A DNA stretch of 42,619 nucleotides from Bacillota bacterium (GCA_021837545.1 JAKBFR010000007.1:1-42619), one strand, 5' to 3'. Counted from the first letter of the stretch, positions 16,461-28,162 are shown. The notes: generated from the letters alone by a model not told the origin. A program made the numbers and translations.

Positions 16461-17391
16461 TTGATTGTGCCTTAATAGCAATTATCATTATTTTTTTGAA
16501 TGTTATTTTTTTGAATTTATTTATTTTTATAGATTTAGCATATAATTTTAATGCTAACCCAAATTCATGTACATAAAGTAGTCTTTTGACAAAACTATTC
16601 AACCATTCATTTACATATTCTATAACTTCGGGTTTTTCTTTAGTATATGATTCTTCTAAAAATTGTTTTTTTATTAGATTTCTATACTCTTTTATGTTAT
16701 TTTTATATGATTTTTTACTTAACTCTAAAGTTTGGTTATACATTAGTTGAGTTTTAGAGTTGGAGAAACTTTCCCCATATATTCTATACCTAAATAAATG
16801 TTCTGGAATATTATGAATTTTAGTTACTTTAGCCATTCTTGTCCACAGTTCATAATCTTCAACAGCTGAATATTCTTTACTTCCGTATAAATTTTGCTTA
16901 AATAATTCAGTTCTACCCATTATACTTCCATGAGCTAATGGACAATTTAATGATAAAAATAATTTGATTAAATCATTACTTGAAGGATAACTTACATTAC
17001 GTTGTTCTTTGCCTTCTCCATCTATAACAGTATAATAAGTTCCTACCAATCCATATTCTAAAGAATTTTCTAAAAAATTCACTTCTTTTTCTAATCTTTC
17101 GGGCATGGAAATATCATCGCAATCCATTCTTGCTATATATTTACCACTCGCAAGAGATATTCCTTTATTTAATGATGCAATTAGCTTTAAATTTTTTTCA
17201 TTATGAATTAATCTTATACGTGGATCATCAAATGATTCAATTATTTTAACACTATTATCAGTAGATCCATCATTTATTATTAAAAACTCAAAATCAGTAA
17301 ATGTCTGATTTAGTATACTTTGCATAGCTTCTTTTAGAAATTTCTCTCCATTATATACTGCCATTAAAACAGTTACCATAGGTTCATTCAT
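16453..17391 (-). CDS. GT2 family glycosyltransferase
   Basis: I place the start at ATG 17391 because GAGGTGAT sits 9 nt before it and the family 2 pattern begins at once (MNEPMVTVLMAVYNGEKFLK). A longer frame to 17517 would add 42 unconserved residues. The 312-residue product shows FLIINDGSTDNSVKII, LIASLNKGISLASGKYIARM and the acidic DCDD metal site. It also has LAHGSIMGRTELF and the ED motif in YSAVEDYELWTRMAK, typical of GT2 A-type transferases that build polysaccharide repeats. Sugar specificity is unknown. It is the first gene of the right-hand polysaccharide group, and its mRNA should end at the hairpin overlapping its stop. Confidence 0.88.
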   Translation of the reverse strand: MNEPMVTVLMAVYNGEKFLKEAMQSILNQTFTDFEFLIINDGSTDNSVKIIESFDDPRIRLIHNEKNLKLIASLNKGISLASGKYIARMDCDDISMPERLEKEVNFLENSLEYGLVGTYYTVIDGEGKEQRNVSYPSSNDLIKLFLSLNCPLAHGSIMGRTELFKQNLYGSKEYSAVEDYELWTRMAKVTKIHNIPEHLFRYRIYGESFSNSKTQLMYNQTLELSKKSYKNNIKEYRNLIKKQFLEESYTKEKPEVIEYVNEWLNSFVKRLLYVHEFGLALKLYAKSIKINKFKKITFKKIMIIAIKAQSKK

Positions 17392-17629
17392 ATTTTTATC
17401 ACCTCGTATATTTTTGTACAACATATCACACATAATTATTACATGCTTAATTAGTTTAGAAATATAAAATTCTCCTATTAAAAATAATATATAATTATTA
17501 TTTGTAGGATCAAACATCTTTATTTTACCACTTAAGCACTATACAAACAATATTTATAAAAAATTAAGAAGGACAAATATATGGTAAGTTATAACTACGA
17601 AAATAAAAGACTTTGTACACAATGAAAAG

Positions 17630-17675
17630 AAGGAAACCAAACATTTATAACTTTTTATAAACATCTGGTTTCCTT
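17630..17675 (-). terminator. Terminator after the first EIIC gene
   Basis: AAGGAAACCA (17630-17639) pairs perfectly with TGGTTTCCTT (17666-17675), and inner TTTATAA/TTATAAA pairing extends the hairpin. It lies 53 nt past the EIIC stop on the minus strand and also faces the GT2 5' region. Confidence 0.7.
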
Positions 17676-17727
17676 ACTAATTAAAATGTTTTTTGATATA
17701 TTTTAAAATTGTTAATAAAAGGGCTAA

Positions 17728-19068
17728 TTAAGCTTGTACGCCTTCTCCGTGTTTTTGAGCTGCTATTTCATCAGCATACGCCATAGCATCTACTTTCTTA
17801 AAGAATGGGAAGTAGATTACAACACCAACTATTAAGAATACTAATTGTGCAAAAGCATAGCTAGGACCACCAATTATTAAACCTGAGAATACAGCTGGAA
17901 CTGTCCAAGGTGGTAATGCTCCACCCATTGGTGCAAGTATACCTGTTGCAATTGCCATGTAAAGTAATATTGCATTTACTACTGGAGTAAGTATGAATGG
18001 TACACCCATAATTGGGTTCATTACTACTGGAATACCAAATAATATTGGTTCATTAATATTGAATAAGTTAGCAGGAATTGCTAATTTACCTAATTGTCTA
18101 TATTGAGCAGATTTTGCTAAGAACAATAATAGTAATGTAAGTCCAAGTGTTTGACCACTACCTGCTAAGTTAATGAAATTATCATAGAATTGTTGAGTTA
18201 CTATATGAGCTCCATGAGCAAGATCTAAAGTTCCTGCTGCTTGTAATTGAGCATTAGCTGCAGTATTAGCAGTTAATAATGCACCTACCATACCTCCAAC
18301 TGTCATACCACCATGAATTCCGAAGAACCATAAGAATGGAACAGCGAAAGCAATAAGTATAGCACCTGGTAATGAATCTGATGCAGCTTGTAATGGTGTT
18401 TGAACAACTTTATAGATAATTTCTACAAAAGAAGTATTGAATCCAAACTTACATATTGCATATACAACAGTTGCTCCAATAAATATAACAGTAGCTGGAA
18501 TTAATGCAGAGAATGCATTAACAACACCGCTTGGAACACCTTCTGGCATTTTAATTGTAATATTTCTCTTTATCATTGCACAATAAACAGATGAAACAAC
18601 TAAACTTACTATGATTGCTGTAATCATACCTGCACCACCAACCCATGCTGATGGAATAACTCCTCCAACTTGAACTGCTGTCTTTGAACCTTCTGGTGTA
18701 AACATAACAAAGTTATTAGTTACTGTTAAGAATACACTTAATGAAATTACTGCTGGTGAAAAAGGTTCAACCCCTTCATTTTTACAGTAGATATAAGCCA
18801 TACCCATAACTGCTACTATTGCCATAATATTCATTGTAGATCCTTGTAATTTAAATAATGGATCATTCCAAGCTGCTCCAAAAGTTGAAGCCATGAAATC
18901 TGTAAATCCTTTAACTGGGAAACAAGCAATTAATAAGAAAATAGATCCGACGATATTCAATGGTAAAGTAAATAACATACCATCTTTTAACGCTTGAACA
19001 CCTTTAAGATTAACGAATTTCATTACCGCTGGAACTACTTTTTCGTTTAGTGTTTGGTTGAATGACAT
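17728..19068 (-). CDS. PTS EIIC, lactose/cellobiose family (locus 1)
   Basis: The 446-residue membrane permease translocates and couples phosphorylation of a beta-glucoside or chitobiose-like disaccharide. It starts MSFNQTLNEKVVPAVMKFVN, and KDGMLFTLPLNIVGSIFLLI is the first transmembrane helix. Family marks are PFLWFFGIHGGMTVGGMVG, NGAH-like LAHGAHIVTQQFYDNF, NINEPILFGIPVVMNPIMGVPF (the substrate-binding loop) and a C-terminal GPSYAFAQLVFLIVGVVIYF helix. Length is normal and the EIIC stands alone, with EIIA and EIIB as separate genes. GGGGGAAATTATT precedes ATG. It is the last gene of the locus 1 PTS operon, 271 nt after EIIB with a hairpin in the gap. Confidence 0.93.
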   Translation of the reverse strand: MSFNQTLNEKVVPAVMKFVNLKGVQALKDGMLFTLPLNIVGSIFLLIACFPVKGFTDFMASTFGAAWNDPLFKLQGSTMNIMAIVAVMGMAYIYCKNEGVEPFSPAVISLSVFLTVTNNFVMFTPEGSKTAVQVGGVIPSAWVGGAGMITAIIVSLVVSSVYCAMIKRNITIKMPEGVPSGVVNAFSALIPATVIFIGATVVYAICKFGFNTSFVEIIYKVVQTPLQAASDSLPGAILIAFAVPFLWFFGIHGGMTVGGMVGALLTANTAANAQLQAAGTLDLAHGAHIVTQQFYDNFINLAGSGQTLGLTLLLLFLAKSAQYRQLGKLAIPANLFNINEPILFGIPVVMNPIMGVPFILTPVVNAILLYMAIATGILAPMGGALPPWTVPAVFSGLIIGGPSYAFAQLVFLIVGVVIYFPFFKKVDAMAYADEIAAQKHGEGVQA

Positions 19069-19238
19069 AATAATTTCCCCCTTATAATTAAATTATGATT
19101 ATAATATGAATAATTACAAATAAAAATTTGCTATTATTACCTTTTTATTAACTTTCGTGATTCTTTGAATTTTCATCTTTATATCACTTCAGTTTATGAA
19201 TTAATTTATCCTAGATGTAGAGGTTTTCCTTAGTGTTA

Positions 19239-19266
19239 GTGAAATACATTGTTACTATTATTTCAC
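19239..19266 (-). other. Hairpin in the EIIB-EIIC gap (locus 1)
   Basis: GTGAAATA (19239-19246) pairs with TATTTCAC (19259-19266) inside a 271-nt intergenic gap. There is no T-run, so it is likelier an RNA-stabilising or processing structure than a terminator. Locus 2 has a stronger hairpin at the matching place. Confidence 0.45.
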
Positions 19267-19339
19267 CAAATTATCTATAAGTTATGTGGTTTCTAAAACA
19301 TTTATTATATTGCTTACTTACTCACAACTTACATTAATT

Positions 19340-19648
19340 TTATTTATTAGCTAATTTTAATGCTAATTCTAAAACCTTAGCTCCATTCATCATTCCATAA
19401 TCAACCATTGGTATTACTTCTACTGGAATTCCTTTTGGTTCACACAATTTTTTTGCTTTTCCTAAAGTATAAGCAACTTGTGGTCCTAGTAGTGCAACAT
19501 CCATAGTAGTTAGATGTTGATCCATTTGAGATTCTGGATATGCTACAATTTCAGCTTCTACCCCTTTGACTTTAGCTGCATCCTTCATTTTACTAACCAA
19601 AACACTTGTTGACATTCCTGATGCACAGAATAATTTAATTTTTACCAT
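19340..19648 (-). CDS. PTS EIIB, lactose/cellobiose family (locus 1)
   Basis: The 102-residue soluble phosphocarrier passes phosphate from EIIA to the sugar held by EIIC. The phosphocysteine is C8 in IKLFCASGMSTSVLVSKM, which is the P-loop. LLGPQVAYTLGKAKKLCEPK and VIPMVDYGMMNGAKVLELAL complete the family pattern. Length is normal. It lies 102 nt after EIIA and 271 nt before EIIC, read on the minus strand. It closely resembles the EIIB at 34353-34664, which suggests that the two PTS loci derive from one ancestor. Confidence 0.93.
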   Translation of the reverse strand: MVKIKLFCASGMSTSVLVSKMKDAAKVKGVEAEIVAYPESQMDQHLTTMDVALLGPQVAYTLGKAKKLCEPKGIPVEVIPMVDYGMMNGAKVLELALKLANK

Positions 19649-19750
19649 AATATTTTCCTCCTTAAATTACAACAAATTCTTAAAATATATATTAAAATTT
19701 ATTTTTAATAACGTATTTATACCTTGAATAAATACTATTTAATATTGCTT

Positions 19751-20068
19751 TTATTTTAATGTGTTTATAACTTTTCTCAATTCCATGATTTGTTCAATAA
19801 GATTCTTTTCTGATATGGCTGTCATCAGATGATCTTGTGCATGAACAAATAAAAGCGATATTTCTACCTTTTCTCCACCTGCTTCTTTTTGAAGCATTTC
19901 TGTTTGAGCATCATGTGCTTTTCCTAGTGCTTCATTTGCTAACTTCATTTCCACTTCAGCATCTTCGTACTTTCCTTCATTCACCATACCAAGAGCCATA
20001 TAACAGTGATTCTTGCAATCTCCTGCGTTTATTATTATATTCATAATTGCCATTTCTAATTGTTCCAT
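19751..20068 (-). CDS. PTS EIIA, lactose/cellobiose family (locus 1)
   Basis: The 105-residue EIIA receives phosphate from HPr on a histidine in the VHAQDHLMTAISEKNLIEQI segment. MEQLEMAIMNIIINAGDCKN starts the helical bundle and GKAHDAQTEML is the second conserved helix. I chose ATG 20068 because GGAGGAATGCAGAT is right before it. An upstream ATG at 20137 would put the coding region across the sigma-54 promoter (20117-20132). It is the first gene of the EIIA-EIIB-EIIC operon and divergent from the LevR-type activator. Confidence 0.93.
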   Translation of the reverse strand: MEQLEMAIMNIIINAGDCKNHCYMALGMVNEGKYEDAEVEMKLANEALGKAHDAQTEMLQKEAGGEKVEISLLFVHAQDHLMTAISEKNLIEQIMELRKVINTLK

Positions 20069-20116
20069 ATCTGCATTCCTCCAATTTCTTTTGTTACTGC
20101 TTATGCTATTATATAA

Positions 20117-20132
20117 AGCAAGACACGTGCCA
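20117..20132 (-). promoter_or_regulatory. Sigma-54 (-24/-12) promoter of PTS locus 1
   Basis: The minus strand reads TGGCACGTGTCTTGCT, which fits the TGGCAC-N5-TTGC(A/T) sigma-54 consensus exactly. It lies about 50 nt before the EIIA start and divergent from a LevR-type sigma-54 activator gene. That arrangement is expected for activator-controlled PTS operons. Confidence 0.88.
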
Positions 20133-20318
20133 AACACTATTAAACATTAATCTTTTTTCAAAATAATTTAGTAATATTACTTTTTTTATTTTTACTACAT
20201 AGTTTAGAATCCTTATTATATCAGCAATTCACACTATATATATTAGTCTGATTTTATTTTTATAAACTTTTTTATTTTTTTCTTAATTAAATTTACTATT
20301 TTTTATTTTTAAGTAACT

Positions 20319-20392
20319 GTTTACTTAATTCCTTTAGTGTTTTATAATTTATATACAGTGTTTAGGTTTTCACAAAACTATATTTAAACACT
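20319..20392. promoter_or_regulatory. Candidate upstream activator sites of locus 1
   Basis: Two inverted repeats lie 190-280 nt upstream of the sigma-54 promoter. One is the perfect palindrome TTAAGTAACTGTTTACTTAA (20319-20338). The other is AGTGTTTA (20357-20364) with TAAACACT (20385-20392) 20 nt apart. AAACACTAT also occurs beside the promoter at 20133-20141. Either could bind the LevR-type protein or another regulator. The rest of the 20133-20503 gap is AT-rich with no ORF. Confidence 0.4.
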
Positions 20393-20503
20393 ATATTAAT
20401 GATGTTAAACTCTCTTAATAAAATTGTTATATTATTTCGAATATAGTGTATTAACGTTTTAATATGTAAATAATGTTTATAAATTGTGTAAGGAGGATAT
20501 TTA

Positions 20504-23167
20504 ATGACAAAAAAAGATTTGGTTTATCAAAAACTTCTTCAATTGGAATTCTCTGAAGGTATAGATACTAAAACCCTAGCATCACTAGTTGATATGTCTA
20601 GAGCAAATTTAAGTCACGAATTAAACGAACTTTGTAAAGAAGGTAAATTATATAAATCATCTGGTAGACCTGTATTATTCTTTCTTTCAGAAAATAAAGT
20701 TACCAATAATGAATCTCAATTAGACTTATTGGCTAAAAATAACGTATCCCTAAAAGATTCTGTTGAACAAGCTAAGGCTGCTATACTGTACCCTCCTAAG
20801 GGTATGAATTGTTTAATCCTTGGAGGTACTGGTGTTGGAAAATCTATGTTTGCTTCTTTAATGCATAATTATGCTTTAGAGATGAAAGTAAAATCAGAAG
20901 ATTCTCCATTTATAATATTCAACTGTGCAGACTACAGTAATAACCCTCAATTACTTACTTCTCAACTTTTCGGAGTAAAAAAGGGAGCTTATACGGGAGC
21001 TGAAGCTGATAAGGTTGGGTTGATTGAACAAGCTAATGGTGGAATTTTATTCTTAGATGAGATTCATAGACTTCCTCCGGAAGGGCAAGAAGCTCTTTTT
21101 GTATTTTTAGATAGTGGAACCTTTAGAAGAATTGGTGATTCCGAATCTAGAACATCAGATGTTTTAATAATTTCAGCTACAACAGAAGATCCAAATTCTG
21201 CATTGTTAAATACTTTTACTAGAAGAATCCCTATTGTAATAAATATTCCTTCTCTTAAAGATAGAACTTTAGATGAGAGATTATTTTTAATTAAAAGTTT
21301 CTTTAAATATGAAAGTATTCGTTTAAACAATGAAATATATGTATCATTAAATTCACTTAGAGCATTACTTTCTTATGATTGTCCTAATAATATAGGTCAA
21401 CTAAAAAGCGATGTTCAGCTTCTTTGTGCTAAGGCATATTCAGAATTTTTAACAAATCTAAAACGTGATGTAAGAATTTATAGTGGAATTTTACCTCCTT
21501 ATATTAAAGAAGGGCTATATAAAGAAAAAGAACACCGAGTTCTATGGAATAAATTAATGAGTGAAGAAATTGAATATTTTAGATTTAATGGGTCTAATGA
21601 GGATACTAATCCTATATTTAATAATGGTGATAATACTATTTATGATTTTATAGAAAATAAACTTGAAAAGCTAAAATCCTTAGATATTTCCGATATGGAT
21701 ATTGAAAATATTCTTGAAAAAGACATTGCAAAACATTTTAATAAAAATAATTCTGAAGTATCTGAAGAAATAAATAAGAAAAACTTATTAACTATTGTTG
21801 ACCAAGATACATTAGACTGTTTTGATAAAATAATAACTTACGCTACCCAAAAGCTTACTATAACTTTTGATAACAATCTATACACAGCTTTTGCTTTGCA
21901 TATTAACACGTTAATAAATAGAATTAATAGTGACAAAATAATCATAAATACTAATTTAAATAAGATTAAAGAGCTTTATCCATTAGAATTTTCTGTGGCC
22001 CTTGAGATAAAAAAAATTATTGAAGATCATATAAAAAAATCAATTCCAGTCGATGAAGCTGGTTATCTTTCTCTATTTTTAATACCAGATAATACTTTTA
22101 ATGATGTATCTCATGATAAAGTAAAAGTTATTCTTATTGCTCATGGAGAATCTACCGCAACTTCAATGGCTGAGGTTTCAAATAAACTTTTAGGTGAAAA
22201 TTATGTAATTCCTATAAATGCGTCACTTGATGTTGCTCCATCAAAAGTATTAGACAATCTAAAGATTGGCATAAAAGAAAATCCAACTCAAGCTGGTTAT
22301 CTTTTATTAGTTGATATGGGTTCTTTAACTACTTTTGCAGATGTTATAAGGAAAGAATTTAAAGTTGAAATTAAAGTAATATCTCTTGTTTCAACTTTAC
22401 ATGTGTTAGAAGCTGCAAGAAAGGCATTAATCGGATCATCTTTAGATGAAATTTATAATGATGTCCTTATGGTTAATTCTTATGTAGAAATACATAAGAA
22501 TTTAAATAACAAATGTGAAAATGAAAATAAAATATTAATAGTAACTGCATGTTTAACTGGAGAGGGAGCTGCCATTGCTATTAAAAACTTTTTAAGTAGC
22601 AATCTTAGAATAGATAATGATTATTTTGAAATTACTTGTCTAAATTGCTTAGATAAAAAATATTTCAAGCAAAAAATAATCAATCTTCAAGAGCAAAATG
22701 AAATATTATTTATAGTTTCATCTTTCCCAGTAGATTCATCACTAAAGCAATATACTATGTATGAAGTATTTAATATGAACGTACTAAAAGAACTTCAAAC
22801 TGCCATAGATACAAAAACTGCTATGCTTAATATCCCTAAAATACTAAAAGAAAATATATGTAACATAGATGGTGTTGATTTATTTAATGATGTAACTAAA
22901 CTTTTAAATACATTAGAATCTAAGCTTTCTATTACATTATCTGATGAAAATAAGGTTGGTGTAATCCTTCATTTATCTTTCGTTATAGGAAGATTAAGAA
23001 ATGAAGATAATCCTGCTATTTATCCTGAAAAGGATGAGTATATATCAGAAAATATCAATTTATATAATACAATAAAAGAAAACTTGGTCTTTATAAACAA
23101 AAAATATCAAATAGACATAGTAGATGATGAAATATGTTATATAATAAATCTTTTAGTTAATAATTAA
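20504..23167 (+). CDS. LevR-family sigma-54 activator with PRD and PTS-like domains (locus 1)
   Basis: The 887-residue regulator should activate sigma-54 RNA polymerase at the divergent EIIA-EIIB-EIIC promoter. Residues 1-60 form a winged helix-turn-helix (LVYQKLLQLEFSEGIDTKTL). The AAA+ domain has Walker A GGTGVGKS (107-114), the sigma-54 contact loop as GAYTGA (161-166), and Walker B ILFLDE (181-186). The C-terminal half has a PRD (phospho-His in FALHINTLINRI), an EIIA(Man)-like domain (LIAHGESTATSMAEV), an EIIB(Gat)-like domain with cysteine (VTACLTGEGAAIAI) and a second PRD (ILHLSFVIGRLR). These are the sites where PTS phosphorylation adjusts activity. AAGGAGGATATTTA precedes ATG. Confidence 0.93.
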   Translation: MTKKDLVYQKLLQLEFSEGIDTKTLASLVDMSRANLSHELNELCKEGKLYKSSGRPVLFFLSENKVTNNESQLDLLAKNNVSLKDSVEQAKAAILYPPKGMNCLILGGTGVGKSMFASLMHNYALEMKVKSEDSPFIIFNCADYSNNPQLLTSQLFGVKKGAYTGAEADKVGLIEQANGGILFLDEIHRLPPEGQEALFVFLDSGTFRRIGDSESRTSDVLIISATTEDPNSALLNTFTRRIPIVINIPSLKDRTLDERLFLIKSFFKYESIRLNNEIYVSLNSLRALLSYDCPNNIGQLKSDVQLLCAKAYSEFLTNLKRDVRIYSGILPPYIKEGLYKEKEHRVLWNKLMSEEIEYFRFNGSNEDTNPIFNNGDNTIYDFIENKLEKLKSLDISDMDIENILEKDIAKHFNKNNSEVSEEINKKNLLTIVDQDTLDCFDKIITYATQKLTITFDNNLYTAFALHINTLINRINSDKIIINTNLNKIKELYPLEFSVALEIKKIIEDHIKKSIPVDEAGYLSLFLIPDNTFNDVSHDKVKVILIAHGESTATSMAEVSNKLLGENYVIPINASLDVAPSKVLDNLKIGIKENPTQAGYLLLVDMGSLTTFADVIRKEFKVEIKVISLVSTLHVLEAARKALIGSSLDEIYNDVLMVNSYVEIHKNLNNKCENENKILIVTACLTGEGAAIAIKNFLSSNLRIDNDYFEITCLNCLDKKYFKQKIINLQEQNEILFIVSSFPVDSSLKQYTMYEVFNMNVLKELQTAIDTKTAMLNIPKILKENICNIDGVDLFNDVTKLLNTLESKLSITLSDENKVGVILHLSFVIGRLRNEDNPAIYPEKDEYISENINLYNTIKENLVFINKKYQIDIVDDEICYIINLLVNN

Positions 23168-23195
23168 ATTATGTCTATAATGAAATATCTATACA

Positions 23196-23447
23196 CAAAG
23201 TGAAAATTAAGGTTAATTAAATAAACTACCGAAATGAAGGTCATGCATTTATTCGGGTTACTGAGGATTTAGCTGTGAATTTCTATCAGTAGAAGTTGCC
23301 CCCATTTATGCATGCTCCCAATTTTCATTGGGACAAGCGTAAATGGAACAACTTCTACTGAAGAAATATCTACAGCTAAATCCTCTGATGTAACGCCTCC
23401 ATAAAAGCATGACCTCCATTTCTGGTATATACATTTAAGTTATAAGT
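23196..23447 (-). repeat. 250-bp palindromic element, copy 2 (reverse orientation)
   Basis: The core 23231-23422 is 192 nt, the same length as copy 1 (10576-10767) and its reverse complement except for 7 substitutions. It folds into the same long hairpin. Flanking homology covers 23196-23230 (33 of 35 nt) and about 23423-23447. It lies between the 3' ends of levR-type and RpiR genes, a tail-to-tail gap like that of copy 1. The rest of the 23168-23557 gap shows nothing coding. Confidence 0.9.
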
Positions 23448-23557
23448 TTAAATTTCATATCTATATAAATATCAACCGTTGGATGTTTATTTATATTAAG
23501 AAATTTGTATTTATAATATGTTAAAAGAAAATTTATCTGACTATCTAATAGATTATT

Positions 23558-24283
23558 CTATAAAAATTTATTATGTAATCTCTTTCCTATACTTTCAATC
23601 ATATATAATACTGGTATTTGTGTTGTTATATCACTAATCCCTATTTTTTCTTGTTGAACATAATAGGATATATTAAGATCAGATATTTTGGCTATAGTAC
23701 AATTTTCACTATTTGTTATACTTACAACTGTGCTTCGTTCTCTTTTTAGATTGCTTACATGATCAATAACAGAATATGTTTCTCCAGAAACTGATATTGC
23801 TATTATTACAGAATCTTCATACACTTTATAATTTCTTGGAAAATATGGATCATCTATATACATAGCAAATTTGCCTATTGACGAAAAATATCTAGCTGCA
23901 TACTTACATAATACTCCAGATGTCCCTGCCCCTATAAATATGACATTGCTTGCCTCTTTTATTAAATCACAAAGAGTATTTAGCTTTTTATCTAATTCAC
24001 TACTATCCAATTTTTTAAAAAAATCTATTATTATAGAAGTATCATTATTTACTTTATTATTTTCATTTTGTTCAATATTCATCTTTAATTTCACTTTGAA
24101 TTCTGAGTATCCTTGACAATTAACCTTTTTGCAAAATCTTAATATTGTTGTTGTTGATACATGTGCCTCATCTGCTAATTCTCTAATTCTCATATAAATA
24201 ACTTTTTCACTATTTTTCATTATGTATCTATATAACGATAATTCTAAATCATTCAAGCTTTGGATAATTTCATAATTAAACAT
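23558..24283 (-). CDS. MurR/RpiR family transcriptional regulator
   Basis: The 241-residue sugar-phosphate-responsive DNA-binding protein has an N-terminal RpiR helix-turn-helix (about 1-75) with IRELADEAHVSTTTILRFCK and VNCQGYSEFKVKLK. A C-terminal SIS domain (about 105-235) has VIFIGAGTSGVLCKYAARYF and IAISVSGETYSVIDHVSNLK, which bind phosphosugars. It is followed on the minus strand by the palindromic element and lies downstream of a GH1 gene reading the same way. It probably controls the beta-glucoside genes according to phosphosugar level. The palindromes upstream of the second and third GH1 genes are possible targets, but this is an inference. Confidence 0.88.
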   Translation of the reverse strand: MFNYEIIQSLNDLELSLYRYIMKNSEKVIYMRIRELADEAHVSTTTILRFCKKVNCQGYSEFKVKLKMNIEQNENNKVNNDTSIIIDFFKKLDSSELDKKLNTLCDLIKEASNVIFIGAGTSGVLCKYAARYFSSIGKFAMYIDDPYFPRNYKVYEDSVIIAISVSGETYSVIDHVSNLKRERSTVVSITNSENCTIAKISDLNISYYVQQEKIGISDITTQIPVLYMIESIGKRLHNKFL

Positions 24284-24353
24284 AAATTAAGCAACCTCTT
24301 CTTTCACAAATACGTTTACTTAATTATATACTATTTATAAAGTTTTTTTAATG

Positions 24354-24560
24354 CTAAGTAAAAATTATTAGTATTTTCCTCAATTTTAATATTATTTTAT
24401 AATAAAGAATTATACTTGCAAAGATAAATGTAACTAAATTAGCTAATAGTACTGGCATATCATTATTGGTATATCCATATATAGCCCAAAGAAATACTCC
24501 TAAAACAAACATTGTATACATTCCAAGTGATATGCCTTCTGTATTTTTAGTTTTAATAAC
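24354..24560 (-). pseudogene. N-terminally truncated SemiSWEET (PQ-loop sugar transporter) remnant
   Basis: Right after the GH1 stop codon the minus strand has 68 open codons. They read VIKTKNTEGISLGMYTMFVL, then FLWAIYGYTNNDMPVLLANL and FIFASIILYYKIILKLRKIL, and end at TAG 24354-24356. This matches the second half of SemiSWEET proteins: the KTKxTEGISLxMY loop followed by two transmembrane helices. The first helix with its PQ motif and start codon is missing, and an in-frame TAA precedes the first valine codon. There is no ribosome binding site. I read it as a decayed gene cut by a rearrangement that placed a GH1 gene upstream. Confidence 0.75.
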
Positions 24561-24569
24561 TTAAATTGC

Positions 24570-26012
<1,443 letters not shown>

Positions 26013-26055
26013 TTAAATTTGCATCATAGTGTACTTGTTTTATTTATATAATTTT

Positions 26056-26090
26056 TATGCAGCAAAATTTCTCTCTAATTTTGCTGCATA
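26056..26090 (-). other. Strong hairpin between the first and second GH1 genes
   Basis: TATGCAGCAAAATT (26056-26069) pairs perfectly over 14 bp with AATTTTGCTGCATA (26077-26090), loop TCTCTCT. No run of T follows on either strand, so it is a doubtful terminator. It may limit read-through or stabilise an mRNA end. Confidence 0.6.
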
Positions 26091-26133
26091 ATCCCTAAAT
26101 TCTAAAATTCTTAATTTTTAATTTTCGTATATT

Positions 26134-27576
<1,443 letters not shown>

Positions 27577-27697
27577 TCAATTCCCCTTAATTTTATTTAA
27601 ATCAATTGTATATTAAATTTAATTAATAAACACATTTCTTCTTTAATTTTAATATATCATATTTTAATTCAGATTTGTTTTATTGGAGGCATTTAGG

Positions 27698-27750
27698 AAC
27701 ACATGCTACTTTTTAGGTATTTGTTTTTTATAAAAACAGGTTGTTTTTCA
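27698..27750 (-). promoter_or_regulatory. Shared block with palindrome, copy A
   Basis: About 50 bp here align with 32615-32666, with roughly 40 identities. The central palindrome is TGTTTTTTATAAAAACA at 27722-27738 (arms of 7 bp around TAT). It lies about 150 nt upstream of the second GH1 start. Conservation between two GH1 upstream regions that differ otherwise suggests an operator. Confidence 0.55.
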
Positions 27751-27771
27751 CTTATTCTACTACAACGATGT

Positions 27772-27965
27772 TTAAAATTGTTTGTTTTTTGAGCTTCTTA
27801 AAAATTCAATTCTAGTCTGTCCATTATCAATAAAATATTTAGTTGCTCTGTAAGAACCACTTACGTTATTAATTAAAATGTAATCATAACTTTTATTTCC
27901 AAAATAGCTATCTAATACAACTATGGAATATCTATATTTTCACAGTTGTCAAATAAAGTACTCAT
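27772..27965 (-). pseudogene. Frameshifted LacI-family regulator fragment
   Basis: On the minus strand, MSTLFDNCENIDIP from about 27965 meets a stop. A shift of one base at the CCATAG site continues as IVVLDSYFGNKSYDYILINN followed by VSGSYRATKYFIDNGQTRIE and FLRSS. This is the effector-binding core of LacI-type repressors (the PVVLxDxxF, VxxDNxxGxYxATxxLIxxGHxRI pattern). Restoring one A would rejoin the frame as DIP-IVVLDS. The reading ends at 27772, so the C-terminal half is missing. The helix-turn-helix is not identifiable either. It lies beside the palindrome at 27722, so it may be the decayed regulator of that site. Confidence 0.7.
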
Positions 27966-28160
27966 TTATAGTTTTTATTTATTTTCATTACGTTGTTGAA
28001 ATGCCATCTTTGCTTGCAAATTACGTTAGAATTGATCAATAATTACATTTTATAATTAAATATATTCTATTTTTCTTTTGCAAAAAATGGAGTTGTTGCA
28101 AAACGGTTGTTTATTAAGATATTTGTATAAAATATCTGCTATTTCATATTCATTATGCAA
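27966..28160. other. Non-coding remainder of the 27547-28312 gap
   Basis: Minus-strand pieces here could be the far-decayed 5' part of the LacI gene, for example NLQAKMAFQQRNENK broken by stops, but I cannot prove it. AATGGAGTTGTTGCA near 28086-28100 resembles the arm sequences of the hairpin at 28163. Nothing else is seen. Confidence 0.3.
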
Positions 28161-28162
28161 AA

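Noticed and set aside
16453..17517. Longer GT2 gene starting at 17517
   Set aside because: The 42 extra residues have no GT2 similarity, and the strong GAGGTGAT site precedes the internal ATG 17391.
19751..20137. Longer EIIA gene starting at 20137
   Set aside because: It would overlap the sigma-54 promoter and bypass the GGAGG site ahead of ATG 20068.
27698..27750. BglG/LicT antiterminator (RAT) site
   Set aside because: No RAT consensus and no BglG-type antiterminator gene in the window. The palindrome fits a DNA operator better.
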